This document shows positions 1-7,334 of a DNA stretch of 48,883 nucleotides, piece after piece. Made by a program: the position numbers and the translations under genes. How positions within the stretch are numbered: position 1 is the first letter of the stretch; every line of letters starts with the position of its first letter. Source of the stretch: Gammaproteobacteria bacterium (lineage in GTDB: Bacteria; Pseudomonadota; Gammaproteobacteria; CAJXQU01); NCBI GenBank assembly GCA_026984775.1, contig JALSRM010000048.1:1-48883 (forward strand), given 5' to 3'. The notes below the pieces were generated by a model. It made no database searches. It was not told the origin of the DNA and worked only from the letters and a program-made list of their open reading frames with translations.

Positions 1-496
1 CATCATGGATCTGGGGGCAATCCTGTGTACACGAAAGCTGCCCGACTGTGATCGTTGTCCGGTCAGCGATGAGTGTGAGGCGAGGAGAATGGGACGACAG
101 TCAGCCTTCCCTACGCCCCGCCCGAAGAAGGATCTGCCCGTGAAAAAAAAACGGTTCTTGATCTTGAGTCATCCAGTCGGCGGGATTCTGTTGGAAAAAA
201 GGGCATCCAGCGGGATCTGGGGTGGTTTGTGGAGTCTCCCGGAGTGTGATCATGGAATCGATCTGTACCATTTTTGCCGTGAGCGATTCGGCTGTGCGAT
301 CGAAAGCTGCGAAGAGTTGGATATGGTTCGTCACACTTTCAGCCACTTCCGACTTGAGATTACGCCGGTGAAGCTTAAGATCAAGGCAATGCCAGCCTCG
401 ATCCGGGATGAAGAAAGGTTTCGCTGGATAGACAAGGAACAACAGGAACCACTGGGCATGGCAACTCCCGTGATACGAATCCTGAAGTCACTCTGA
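1..496 (+). CDS. mutY: Adenine DNA glycosylase MutY, C-terminal part (5' end outside window)
   Basis: MutY removes adenine mispaired with 8-oxoguanine or guanine in base excision repair. Only the last ~164 codons are present. The reading frame is already open at base 2 (Ile-Met-Asp-Leu-Gly-Ala), so the ATG at base 5 is internal, not a start. The visible part begins with the end of the HhH-GPD domain and the four-cysteine iron-sulfur motif C-x6-C-x2-C-x5-C. A NUDIX-like C-terminal domain follows, which in MutY recognises 8-oxoguanine; it has the expected pattern ending in the Trp-Ile-Asp segment. The stop is at 494-496. A small gene on the opposite strand ends one base beyond it. Family assignment is firm; the catalytic Asp/Glu residues lie outside the window. 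Confidence 0.93.
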   Translation, partial: IMDLGAILCTRKLPDCDRCPVSDECEARRMGRQSAFPTPRPKKDLPVKKKRFLILSHPVGGILLEKRASSGIWGGLWSLPECDHGIDLYHFCRERFGCAIESCEELDMVRHTFSHFRLEITPVKLKIKAMPASIRDEERFRWIDKEQQEPLGMATPVIRILKSL

Positions 497-497
497 A

Positions 498-644
498 CTA
501 CTCTTGTTTTGATTTGATCTCGGCGACTTTTTGTTCCCAGCGTTCCAGCGCCCGCTGATAGTAATCCATGATGCAGGGATCGCAGTGGCGTCCGCAGCAC
601 TCGTATTCTTCCGGTTTTCTCGGTTTTGGAGGCAATTCATCCAT
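498..644 (-). CDS. Oxidoreductase-like domain mini-protein (48 aa)
   Basis: A 48-codon reading frame on the minus strand runs from ATG at 644 to TAG at 498. The product starts [15 protein letters not shown] and carries a cysteine motif E-C-C-G-x-x-C-x-x-C, then an Asp-Tyr-Tyr and a short helical tail. This matches the proline-rich, Cys-rich pattern of the 'oxidoreductase-like' domain (Pfam PF09791 type), found as tiny stand-alone proteins in Gammaproteobacteria and at the start of some eukaryotic proteins. Function is unknown; four closely spaced cysteines suggest metal or redox chemistry (inference). It converges tightly on mutY and its start lies 59 bases from the rhlB start on the other strand, so the two share one promoter region. 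It is short enough to be missed by length-limited gene finding. Confidence 0.75.
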   Translation of the reverse strand: MDELPPKPRKPEEYECCGRHCDPCIMDYYQRALERWEQKVAEIKSKQE

Positions 645-703
645 CACAGTACAATCATAATAAGATAGTTATTGTTGGGCAATTCCGCTATGCTTCGCGC
701 ACT

Positions 704-1999
704 ATGGTAGATACACATCTTTCGGAGGTTCAATTCAAGGATCTGGACCTGCATGAAAAACTGCAGCAGGGATTGGCAGACTTGGGCTTTGAGTATTGTA
801 CGCCAATCCAGGCCAAAACGCTGCCGGTCACTCTTCAGGGCAGGGATGTTGCCGGCCAAGCGCAGACGGGTACCGGCAAAACGGCGGCCTTTTTACTGGC
901 AACGATGAACGTCTTGCTCAACACCAGGCCCTCCCCTGATCGGAAACCAAATCAGCCCCGCGCGATCATAATTGCACCCACGCGTGAACTGGCGATCCAG
1001 ATCCACAAGGATGCTCAGGCGTTGGGCAAACATTCAGATCTGAAGCTGGCGCTGGTCTATGGTGGGGTGGATTACGAAAAACAACGCAAGTCGCTGGCCG
1101 GTGACATCGATATTCTGATCGGTACACCTGGCCGCATGATCGATTATTTCAAGCAGCGTGTATTCGATCTGCGTGCGGTTCAGGTTTCGGTGCTCGATGA
1201 AGCGGATCGCATGTTTGATCTCGGGTTCATCAAGGATATCCGTTTTCTTTTCCGGCGCATGCCGAAACCGGAAAAGCGCCTGAGCATGATGTTCTCGGCT
1301 ACGCTTTCCTACCGGGTAAAGGAACTGGCCTATGAGCACATGAACAACCCGGAATCCTTGGAAGTACAAGCCGAAAACGTCACTGCCGACAGTATCAAGC
1401 AGATCCTGTATCACGTCCAGAATGAGGAGAAGATCCCGTTGCTCATCGGTATCCTCAACAGGCTGGACGCACCCCGGGCGATCATTTTCGTCAACACCAA
1501 GCGTACGGCTGAAAAGGTCGCGGCCTGGCTGATGGGGAACGAGTACAAGGTAGGTCTGCTCTCGGGAGATGTGCCACAAAAAAAACGTCAGCGTTTGATC
1601 CGGGAGATCGCCGAAGGTGAAATCCAGATCTTGGTGGCCACGGATGTAGCTGCCCGCGGCCTGCACATCGAAGATGTCAGCCACGTGATCAACTATGATT
1701 TGCCCCAGAACGAAGAGGATTATGTACACCGTATCGGCCGCACCGCCCGGGCCGGAGCGACTGGTGTTGCCATCAGCTTTGGTTGCGAGGAATACATCTT
1801 CTCACTGATGGATATCGAGCAATACATTGGGCACAAGATCCCGGTTGAACCCATCACTGATGGTTTGCTGGCGGAACCGAATTCCCCGGTCAAGATCACG
1901 CGCAAGAAAACACAGGGCAAACGCGGTTCACGCCGGCGCTCGAACCCGAGGAAGCCGTCTCGTAAACATGTCTCTAGGGGCCGGAAAGACGATGCGTGA
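704..1999 (+). CDS. rhlB: ATP-dependent RNA helicase RhlB (DEAD box)
   Basis: RhlB unwinds structured RNA and in enterics feeds the RNase E degradosome. The 431-aa product shows the full DEAD-box set in order: the Q-motif region (TPIQ), motif [35 protein letters not shown] and [11 protein letters not shown] basic Arg/Lys-rich tail follows, typical of RhlB-like helicases and used for RNA binding. I chose the ATG at 704 because MVDTHL matches the usual RhlB N-terminus; an in-frame start at 626 would add 26 unrelated residues. The 3' end overlaps the convergent esterase gene by 26 bases. The closely related RhlE type is a possible alternative, but the N-terminus favours RhlB. Confidence 0.9.
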   Translation: MVDTHLSEVQFKDLDLHEKLQQGLADLGFEYCTPIQAKTLPVTLQGRDVAGQAQTGTGKTAAFLLATMNVLLNTRPSPDRKPNQPRAIIIAPTRELAIQIHKDAQALGKHSDLKLALVYGGVDYEKQRKSLAGDIDILIGTPGRMIDYFKQRVFDLRAVQVSVLDEADRMFDLGFIKDIRFLFRRMPKPEKRLSMMFSATLSYRVKELAYEHMNNPESLEVQAENVTADSIKQILYHVQNEEKIPLLIGILNRLDAPRAIIFVNTKRTAEKVAAWLMGNEYKVGLLSGDVPQKKRQRLIREIAEGEIQILVATDVAARGLHIEDVSHVINYDLPQNEEDYVHRIGRTARAGATGVAISFGCEEYIFSLMDIEQYIGHKIPVEPITDGLLAEPNSPVKITRKKTQGKRGSRRRSNPRKPSRKHVSRGRKDDA

Positions 2000-2645
2000 T
2001 CCATACCCCGATGTCCTCGATTTCTTCGAGCGAGACCGCATGCTGCATCGGATATTCATGCCACTCCACATCATAGCCCGCACCTAGCAGCTGTTCTTTC
2101 GAGTCCCTGCCTTGTTCGATCGGGATCACAGGATCCATGGTGCCGTGGGCCATGAAGATGGCCATGCCGTTGTTGGCGGGATGGACTTCCGTAGCAAGCC
2201 TCTTAGGGAGGGCGAGATACGTGGAAAGGGCGATTAGGCCGGAAAGGGGTTCAGGATAGCGCAGACCTGTGTGGAGAGCGATGACCCCGCCCTGGGAAAA
2301 ACCGGCGAGCAGAATTTTGTCTGCAGGAATCCCCGCATCTTTCTCCTTTTGAATCAGACCTTGCAGGATACGACGGGAGTCTTCGATACCCTCTGTATCT
2401 TCATTCAGGCGCAGGTCCATGTCCCGAACATCGTACCAGGCTCGCATGACCATGCCATGGTTGATGGTCACCGGGCGCTGTGGAGCGTGCGGGAAGATGA
2501 AACGGATGCCAAGATCCTCCGGCAGGCGCAGAGCAGGCACGATGGGTACAAAATCGGAACCATCGGCACCAAGGCCATGCAGCCAGATGATGCTGGCTTT
2601 GTGCGGTGCCTGCGGTTCCAGAATGATGGCGTCTTGATCGTGCAT
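1974..2645 (-). CDS. Carboxylesterase/phospholipase-family alpha/beta hydrolase
   Basis: This 223-aa alpha/beta-hydrolase belongs to the phospholipase/carboxylesterase group (PF02230 type), small cytoplasmic esterases that hydrolyse short acyl esters or thioesters. The oxyanion region [12 protein letters not shown] lies near residue 23. The nucleophile elbow is GFSQGG with the catalytic Ser. The Asp sits in HGTMDPVIP and the His in MQHAV, so the triad is complete. Length equals the family norm (about 220). No signal peptide is visible. The gene converges on rhlB with a 26-base overlap of coding sequence and is divergent from lptM, with about 67 bases between the starts. The natural substrate cannot be read from the sequence. 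Confidence 0.88.
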   Translation of the reverse strand: MHDQDAIILEPQAPHKASIIWLHGLGADGSDFVPIVPALRLPEDLGIRFIFPHAPQRPVTINHGMVMRAWYDVRDMDLRLNEDTEGIEDSRRILQGLIQKEKDAGIPADKILLAGFSQGGVIALHTGLRYPEPLSGLIALSTYLALPKRLATEVHPANNGMAIFMAHGTMDPVIPIEQGRDSKEQLLGAGYDVEWHEYPMQHAVSLEEIEDIGVWITHRLSGP

Positions 2646-2712
2646 CGTGATCGGGATCCTAGCACAGTCGATTGTGGTATCCTCACGTTTTTGTGAGTAC
2701 AGGAATTTTTCG

Positions 2713-2844
2713 ATGCGATGGATTTATACAGTGCTGATCAGTTTTTGCTTGCTGGCAGCGGGTTGTGGGCAGAAAGGTGATCTCTATCTGCCTGGACAAA
2801 AAAATACGGCTCTGACACAACAAACGATTGGCCTGATCAATTAA
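2713..2844 (+). CDS. lptM: Short lipoprotein LptM (YifL-like)
   Basis: This 43-aa lipoprotein has a basic start, a hydrophobic stretch and the lipobox LLAAG-C, with cleavage before Cys18. The mature protein begins CGQKGDLYLP, the hallmark of LptM/YifL (usual pattern CGxKGPLYxP). In E. coli, LptM binds the LptD-LptE translocon and helps oxidative maturation of LptD, which exports lipopolysaccharide to the outer surface. I chose ATG 2713, preceded by AGGAA with about 8 bases spacing; an earlier in-frame start would put 22 unrelated residues before the signal peptide. It lies 4 bases before lysA, an order also found in pseudomonads (lptM-lysA), so the two are probably co-transcribed. Confidence 0.85.
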   Translation: MRWIYTVLISFCLLAAGCGQKGDLYLPGQKNTALTQQTIGLIN

Positions 2845-2848
2845 CACG

Positions 2849-4096
2849 ATGGGTTGCTTCGAGTACAAAAATGGCGAACTCTACGCCGAAGGGGTTTCTT
2901 TGGCAACAATTGCAGAGGTTTACGGGACCCCCTGTTATGTCTATTCACGCAGGACGATCGAATCGAATTGGAAGGCCTATGATCAGGCCCTCTCATCCCA
3001 TGACCACCTGATCTGCTATGCGGTCAAGGCCAATTCCAACCTTGCTGTGATCAATCTGTTGGCGCGCATGGGTTCCGGATTCGATATCGTTTCGGTCGGG
3101 GAGCTGGAGCGTGTGTTGCGTGCGGGTGGGGATCCCTCCCGGGTCGTCTTTGCCGGTGTGGGAAAGCGTGCCGAAGAAATGCGCCGTGCACTGGAAGCCG
3201 GCATTCGTTGCTTCAATGTGGAGTCCGAACAAGAACTGGAACGGCTCAATCAAGTGGCCGCAGAAATGGGCAAGAAGGCTCCGGTTTCGATCCGGGTCAA
3301 TCCTGATGTGGATGCTAAAACCCATCCCTATATCTCCACGGGTCTGAAGGAAAACAAGTTTGGGATTGCCATGGAGCAAGCACTGACGGTCTATCATCGT
3401 GCCGTGGCGATGGATCATATTGATGTCATTGGGGCTGGCTGTCATATCGGATCACAACTCATCGGCATGGCACCCTTTGTCGATGCGCTGCAGCGTGTCC
3501 TGGAATTGGTGGACAGGCTTCGGTCGGAAGGCATTGAGCTGGAGCAGGTCGACATGGGTGGTGGGTTGGGGATCTGTTATCAAGATGAAACGCCGCCGAC
3601 AGCCCAAGCCTACGCCGATGCAATCCTCCCGCTGTTGGCAGGGCGTGATCTGACCTTGCTCATCGAACCGGGCCGATCCATCGTCGGTAACGCCGGCGTT
3701 CTTTTGAGTCGGGTGGAATACCTCAAATCCAACGATGAAAAATCCTTTGCCATTGTCGATGCGGCCATGAATGATTTGATGCGCCCTGCCCTTTACGATG
3801 CCTGGCAGGAGATTTCGCCCGTTCGGATCCGTGACCAGGAGCCGGAGAACTATGATGTCGTGGGTCCGGTTTGTGAGACGGGAGATTTTCTCGGCAAAAA
3901 CCGCAGCCTTACGATTCAGCCGGGTGATTTGTTGGTGGTGCACTCGGCCGGAGCCTACGGCTTTACCATGAGTTCCACTTATAATTCCCGGCCACGGGTC
4001 GCTGAAGTGATGGTGGATGGAGAGGAGAGCTGGCTGATCAGAAAGCGTGAGACCATCGATGAGCTGATGAGCGGTGAGTCTCTGTTACCGAAATAA
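2849..4096 (+). CDS. lysA: Diaminopimelate decarboxylase
   Basis: LysA decarboxylates meso-diaminopimelate to L-lysine, the last step of lysine synthesis, using PLP. The 415-aa product is the normal length. It has the PLP-binding lysine in CYAVKANSN (Lys60), the glycine-rich phosphate-binding segment MGGGLGI and EPGRSIVGNAG. The C-terminal VCETGDFLG contains the cysteine contributed across the dimer, and Y-G-F-T-M-S-S-T-Y-N follows near the end. It sits between lptM and a methyltransferase whose ATG overlaps the LysA stop by one base (TAATG), suggesting translational coupling. In many relatives dapF follows lysA; here it does not. DapA of the same pathway lies about 27 kb downstream. Confidence 0.95.
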   Translation: MGCFEYKNGELYAEGVSLATIAEVYGTPCYVYSRRTIESNWKAYDQALSSHDHLICYAVKANSNLAVINLLARMGSGFDIVSVGELERVLRAGGDPSRVVFAGVGKRAEEMRRALEAGIRCFNVESEQELERLNQVAAEMGKKAPVSIRVNPDVDAKTHPYISTGLKENKFGIAMEQALTVYHRAVAMDHIDVIGAGCHIGSQLIGMAPFVDALQRVLELVDRLRSEGIELEQVDMGGGLGICYQDETPPTAQAYADAILPLLAGRDLTLLIEPGRSIVGNAGVLLSRVEYLKSNDEKSFAIVDAAMNDLMRPALYDAWQEISPVRIRDQEPENYDVVGPVCETGDFLGKNRSLTIQPGDLLVVHSAGAYGFTMSSTYNSRPRVAEVMVDGEESWLIRKRETIDELMSGESLLPK

Positions 4097-4770
4097 TGGA
4101 TCGTATTCTGGAACCTGAATTGATGGATGGTGAGGAACAGGCCAGGGCCTATTCAGAGGCAGATTTTACTGAACCTCACAACATGTTCGTGGAAGAATTT
4201 CGACGGATTTTTCCAAAACGTGAGGTTTCCTGTACGGTACTCGATCTTGGTTGCGGTCCTGCAGATGTCACTGTTCGTTTTGCCAGGGCTTTTCCTCACT
4301 GCCAGATTGATGCAGTCGAAGGTGCACAGGCAATGTTGAAGTTTGCACGGCAACGTGTGGAAAAGGAAAAGATGACGGATCGTATCCGTTTGATCCACGA
4401 AGTCCTCCCCTCAAATCACCAACTACAGGATAACTATGGGATAATTATTTCCAACAGCCTGTTACACCATCTTGCCGATCCTGCAACCTTGTGGGACACT
4501 GTTACCGATAAATGTGCAGCTGGTGGCACGGTGTTCATCATGGATCTGATGCGGCCTGTTTCAAAAGACAGAGCCAAGGCACTTGTTGATTGCTATGCGG
4601 CAGAAGAACCGCACATCCTGAGGGAGGATTTCTATCATTCTATGCTTGCTGCTCATCGACCAGAAGAAGTCGAGAAGCAGCTGGGATCTGCTGGGATTGA
4701 ATGGATGAAAGTGAAGGCAATCACGGATCGTCATCTAATCGCGTATGGCAGCAGGCCAGTATGCACATAA
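4096..4770 (+). CDS. Class I SAM-dependent methyltransferase of unknown substrate
   Basis: The 224-aa product has a Rossmann-type methyltransferase fold. Motif I is VLDLGCGPADVT (SAM binding, about residues 48-59), motif II acidic DAVEGAQAML, the motif IV region IIISNSLLHHL and post-motif GGTVFIMDLMRP. The pattern resembles small-molecule methyltransferases of the PF08242/PF13649 type rather than rRNA or protein enzymes. The substrate is unknown. The start codon overlaps the lysA stop, so translation is probably coupled to lysA. The last 9 coding bases overlap an NtrC-type operator that belongs to the downstream glnA promoter. Confidence 0.75.
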   Translation: MDRILEPELMDGEEQARAYSEADFTEPHNMFVEEFRRIFPKREVSCTVLDLGCGPADVTVRFARAFPHCQIDAVEGAQAMLKFARQRVEKEKMTDRIRLIHEVLPSNHQLQDNYGIIISNSLLHHLADPATLWDTVTDKCAAGGTVFIMDLMRPVSKDRAKALVDCYAAEEPHILREDFYHSMLAAHRPEEVEKQLGSAGIEWMKVKAITDRHLIAYGSRPVCT

Positions 4771-4778
4771 ATGGTGCG
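4762..4778 (+). promoter_or_regulatory. NtrC-type binding site 1 upstream of glnA
   Basis: TGCACATAAATGGTGCG matches the NtrC consensus TGCACC-N4-TGGTGCA at 11 of 13 fixed positions. It overlaps the methyltransferase stop codon. Its centre lies about 117 bases before the predicted glnA start of transcription, a normal enhancer distance for sigma-54 activation. Together with site 2 it forms a larger inverted repeat (4761-4777 and 4794-4810). Confidence 0.75.
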
Positions 4779-4792
4779 GCATCAGTGCAAGA

Positions 4793-4809
4793 CGCACCAT
4801 TTATGCGCA
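4793..4809 (+). promoter_or_regulatory. NtrC-type binding site 2 upstream of glnA
   Basis: CGCACCATTTATGCGCA matches the NtrC consensus at 9 of 13 fixed positions, weaker than site 1. The two sites are centred 31 bases apart, about three helical turns, so NtrC dimers would sit on the same DNA face. The enterobacterial glnAp2 enhancer has almost the same spacing (about 32). Confidence 0.6.
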
Positions 4810-4861
4810 TATTAAGAGAAAGGGTTATGCTATCTTGTTGATTTATAAGGATAACCTCTTG

Positions 4862-4876
4862 TGGCATATATTTTGC
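4862..4876 (+). promoter_or_regulatory. Sigma-54 promoter of glnA
   Basis: TGGCATATATTTTGC has the -24 GG and -12 GC elements with the obligatory spacing (TGGC-N7-TTGC). Transcription would start near 4888, giving a leader of about 47 bases before the glnA ATG. Two NtrC-type sites lie 86 and 117 bases upstream of that point. Confidence 0.8.
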
Positions 4877-4934
4877 GCTAAACAGGTGTTCACAACGACT
4901 TAGATTGACAAAAACAACAGCCGGAGGAGTGGCA

Positions 4935-6350
4935 ATGTCTGCAAAAGCAAAAAAAGTACTTAAGATGATCAAAGACGAAGAGGTGCAATTCGTCGATTTC
5001 CGTTTTACAGATACTATCGGTAAGGAGCAACACGTCTCTGTACCAGCACACACGGTGGACGAAGATCTGTTCGATGAAGGCAAGATGTTCGATGGTTCTT
5101 CCATCTCGGGTTGGAAGGGAATCAATGAATCAGACATGATTTTGATGCCCGATCCGGAAACAGCGGTGATCGATCCCTTTTTCGATGATACAACTCTTAT
5201 CTTGCGCTGCGATATAATCGAACCCTCCACCGGTGAAGGTTATGAGCGTGATCCGCGCTCTGTCGCCAAGCGGGCAGAGGCCTATCTGAAAGCTTCAGGT
5301 GTTGGAGATGCGGCCTATTTTGGACCAGAGCCAGAGTTTTTCATCTTTGATGATGTCAAATGGAAAGTCAGTATGGAAGAGTGTGCCTACCGTATCGACT
5401 CTGAAGAATCCTGCTGGAACTCTGACAAAGTTTATGAAGACGGTAATATCGGCCACCGTCCTGGTATCAAGGGAGGCTATTTCCCGGTACCACCAGTGGA
5501 CTCACTGCAGGACATCCGTTCCACCATGTGCCTGATAATGGAAGAAATGGGTCTCAAAACCGAGGTGCATCACCATGAAGTTGCGACTTCGGGTCAGTGT
5601 GAGATCGGCACCATGTTCAATACACTGGTCAAGCGTGCCGATGACAACCAAATTCTCAAATATGTTGTGCATAATGTTGCCCATGGCTATGGCAAGACAG
5701 CGACCTTCATGCCGAAACCCGTAGTAGGGGACAATGGCAGTGGCATGCATGTTCATCAGTCACTTGCAAAGAAGGGCAAAAATCTGTTTGCCGGTAACGA
5801 ATATGGAGGTCTGTCAAAGACCGCCCTGCACTATATCGGCGGTATCATCAAACATGCCCGGGCGATCAATGCCTTCTCCAATGCCTCTACCAACAGCTAT
5901 AAGCGTTTGGTGCCCGGCTTTGAAGCCCCGGTCATGCTGGCCTACTCGGCACGTAACCGATCGGCTTCTATCCGTATTCCGTATGTCTCCAACCCCAAAG
6001 CACGGCGCATTGAGGTTCGTTTCCCTGATCCGACAGCCAACCCCTATCTCTGCTTCACAGCATTGCTGATGGCTGGTCTCGACGGTATCAAGAACAAGAT
6101 CGATCCGGGCGAAGCACTGGACAAGGATCTGTATGATCTGCCACCTGAGGAGGCTGCGGACATTCCGACGGTCTGCCATTCGCTGGATCAGGCGCTGGAA
6201 GCACTGGATTCCGATCGCGATTTCTTGAAAGAGGGCGGGGTTATGACCGATGACATGATTGATGCCTATATCGATCTGAAGATGGAAGAAGTCACAGCCT
6301 TGCGCATGACTACACATCCTCTGGAGTTTGATCTCTACTACAGCTGCTGA
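4935..6350 (+). CDS. glnA: Glutamine synthetase type I (GlnA)
   Basis: GlnA makes glutamine from glutamate, ammonia and ATP in the cytoplasm as a dodecamer. The 471-aa product is standard length. It contains the N-terminal Asp-Gly-Ser-Ser-Ile segment, [11 protein letters not shown] and [14 protein letters not shown] (metal and glutamate ligands). It also has the ATP segment [12 protein letters not shown], and Tyr400 in LYDLPPEE is the site adenylylated by GlnE in the GSI-beta subtype (Tyr397 in E. coli). I chose ATG 4935 behind a strong GGAGG at 4923-4927; a TTG at 4905 is in frame but has no ribosome site. Regulation is clear: two NtrC-type sites and a sigma-54 promoter lie directly upstream. 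DUF4124, ntrB and ntrC follow on the same strand. Confidence 0.97.
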   Translation: MSAKAKKVLKMIKDEEVQFVDFRFTDTIGKEQHVSVPAHTVDEDLFDEGKMFDGSSISGWKGINESDMILMPDPETAVIDPFFDDTTLILRCDIIEPSTGEGYERDPRSVAKRAEAYLKASGVGDAAYFGPEPEFFIFDDVKWKVSMEECAYRIDSEESCWNSDKVYEDGNIGHRPGIKGGYFPVPPVDSLQDIRSTMCLIMEEMGLKTEVHHHEVATSGQCEIGTMFNTLVKRADDNQILKYVVHNVAHGYGKTATFMPKPVVGDNGSGMHVHQSLAKKGKNLFAGNEYGGLSKTALHYIGGIIKHARAINAFSNASTNSYKRLVPGFEAPVMLAYSARNRSASIRIPYVSNPKARRIEVRFPDPTANPYLCFTALLMAGLDGIKNKIDPGEALDKDLYDLPPEEAADIPTVCHSLDQALEALDSDRDFLKEGGVMTDDMIDAYIDLKMEEVTALRMTTHPLEFDLYYSC

Positions 6351-6366
6351 TTGGCTGCTCGAAAAT

Positions 6367-6396
6367 CCCTGTACGGAACAGACGTTCCGTACAGGG
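6367..6396 (+). terminator. Perfect 13-bp inverted repeat after glnA (terminator-like hairpin)
   Basis: CCCTGTACGGAAC and GTTCCGTACAGGG are perfect complements separated by a 4-base loop, 16 bases after the glnA stop. The stem is strong and GC-rich, as in an intrinsic terminator, but no T-run follows it. It also lies roughly 62-91 bases before the start predicted for the next sigma-54-type promoter, so an activator site is an alternative reading. Confidence 0.5.
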
Positions 6397-6431
6397 CACC
6401 TTCAATGATACATTTTCCCCAATAACCTCTC

Positions 6432-6446
6432 TGGCCTAATTATTGC
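6432..6446 (+). promoter_or_regulatory. Sigma-54-type promoter upstream of the DUF4124 gene
   Basis: TGGCCTAATTATTGC matches TGGC-N7-TTGC with correct GG/GC spacing. Transcription would start near 6458, about 120 bases before the ATG at 6580. No good NtrC site is visible between glnA and this element. The rest of the 6397-6579 gap shows nothing recognisable. Confidence 0.5.
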
Positions 6447-6579
6447 CTTACGTTTCTTAATAGGGCGATCTGAGCCTTGCAGGTATTGGCCTGAAAGGGT
6501 CAATATCCGCGAATCAGCTTCAGCGTCCATTCACGATAGCCGATTTAGAATCTCATTAAAATATGAAACGGATTTGTCT

Positions 6580-7131
6580 ATGTTCAAACAGAGCCAAATA
6601 GTCGCCGCTTTTCTGATCCTGATAGCGTCATTGTCTATTCACGCTGCCATCTACAAATTCTATGATGAAAATGGCAATGTGATCTATTCCGATCAGCCTG
6701 GACCAGGGGCAGTAGAGATCGAAAAAAGAGATGTCCAGGCGATCAAAGGCCCACGGTTGAGACCGGCAACGAAACTTTCTCCACCCCAGAAAAAACAACC
6801 TTTTGTCTATAAAGAGCTGAGAATTACCAGTCCGGAAGACGATGCAACAATCTGGGACAATAATGGAGATGTCAATGTCGATATCACAGTCATACCCCAG
6901 CTACGAACAAAACTTGGACATAAACTGGTTTTGTCGCTGGATGGGAAACAAGTTTCTGAACCAGGAACGGCCACATCATTTGCATTGCATGGTATAGACA
7001 GAGGGACACATTCGGTTTCTGTGAGTATTGTTGATAAAACTGGCAAAACGATAATGTCTTCAAACTCTGTCACCTTTCACTTGAAAAAGCAGTCCGTGAT
7101 TTTGAGACAGAAGCTAAAAAAGGGTCAATAA
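6580..7131 (+). CDS. Exported DUF4124-domain protein
   Basis: The 183-aa product has a signal peptide (hydrophobic AAFLILIASLSIHA). A short domain beginning AIYKFYDENGNVIYSDQP follows, the typical DUF4124 start, in which an aromatic-rich beta unit reads 'YK-DENG-VYSD-P'. A Pro/Lys linker leads to a second beta-rich half (about residues 85-170) that resembles an immunoglobulin-like fold with alternating hydrophobic strands. It would act in the periplasm; the biochemical role is unknown. The gene sits between glnA and ntrB, and has its own sigma-54-like promoter, which suggests nitrogen-regulated expression (inference). A TTG two codons upstream is an alternative start. Confidence 0.75.
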   Translation: MFKQSQIVAAFLILIASLSIHAAIYKFYDENGNVIYSDQPGPGAVEIEKRDVQAIKGPRLRPATKLSPPQKKQPFVYKELRITSPEDDATIWDNNGDVNVDITVIPQLRTKLGHKLVLSLDGKQVSEPGTATSFALHGIDRGTHSVSVSIVDKTGKTIMSSNSVTFHLKKQSVILRQKLKKGQ

Positions 7132-7160
7132 ACCTTACAAAGAGCAAAGGGAACCGGCAC

Positions 7161-7175
7161 TGGCCCAATAGTTGC
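7161..7175 (+). promoter_or_regulatory. Sigma-54-type promoter upstream of ntrB
   Basis: TGGCCCAATAGTTGC matches TGGC-N7-TTGC with exact GG/GC spacing, in the 140-200 base gap before ntrB. Transcription would start near 7187. It would give ntrBC an autoregulated nitrogen promoter separate from the glnA one. Confidence 0.5.
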
Positions 7176-7334
7176 TAATGTTATATGTAAGAAGAGGTCC
7201 TTTTTCTTTCTGAAGAGGACTGCCTGCCCGTAAGATATTGATATTTCTAATAAACTGGTCAGGCCCAAAGAATGAGGATGAGTACATCTCACATAAAGCT
7301 TGCACCAGAATGGTGCGAATGCTCCAATAAAGAC

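Noticed and set aside
626..703. Longer start for rhlB at 626
   Set aside because: It adds 26 residues unlike any RhlB N-terminus and overlaps the oxidoreductase-like gene's start.
6520..6550. GCCGATTT near 6540 as a sigma-28 -10 element
   Set aside because: No TAAA element occurs at the required distance upstream.
6397..6579. Possible gene or mobile-element remnant on the minus strand between glnA and the DUF4124 gene
   Set aside because: Readings run only about 10-30 codons between stops, with no ribosome site and no recognisable repeat ends.
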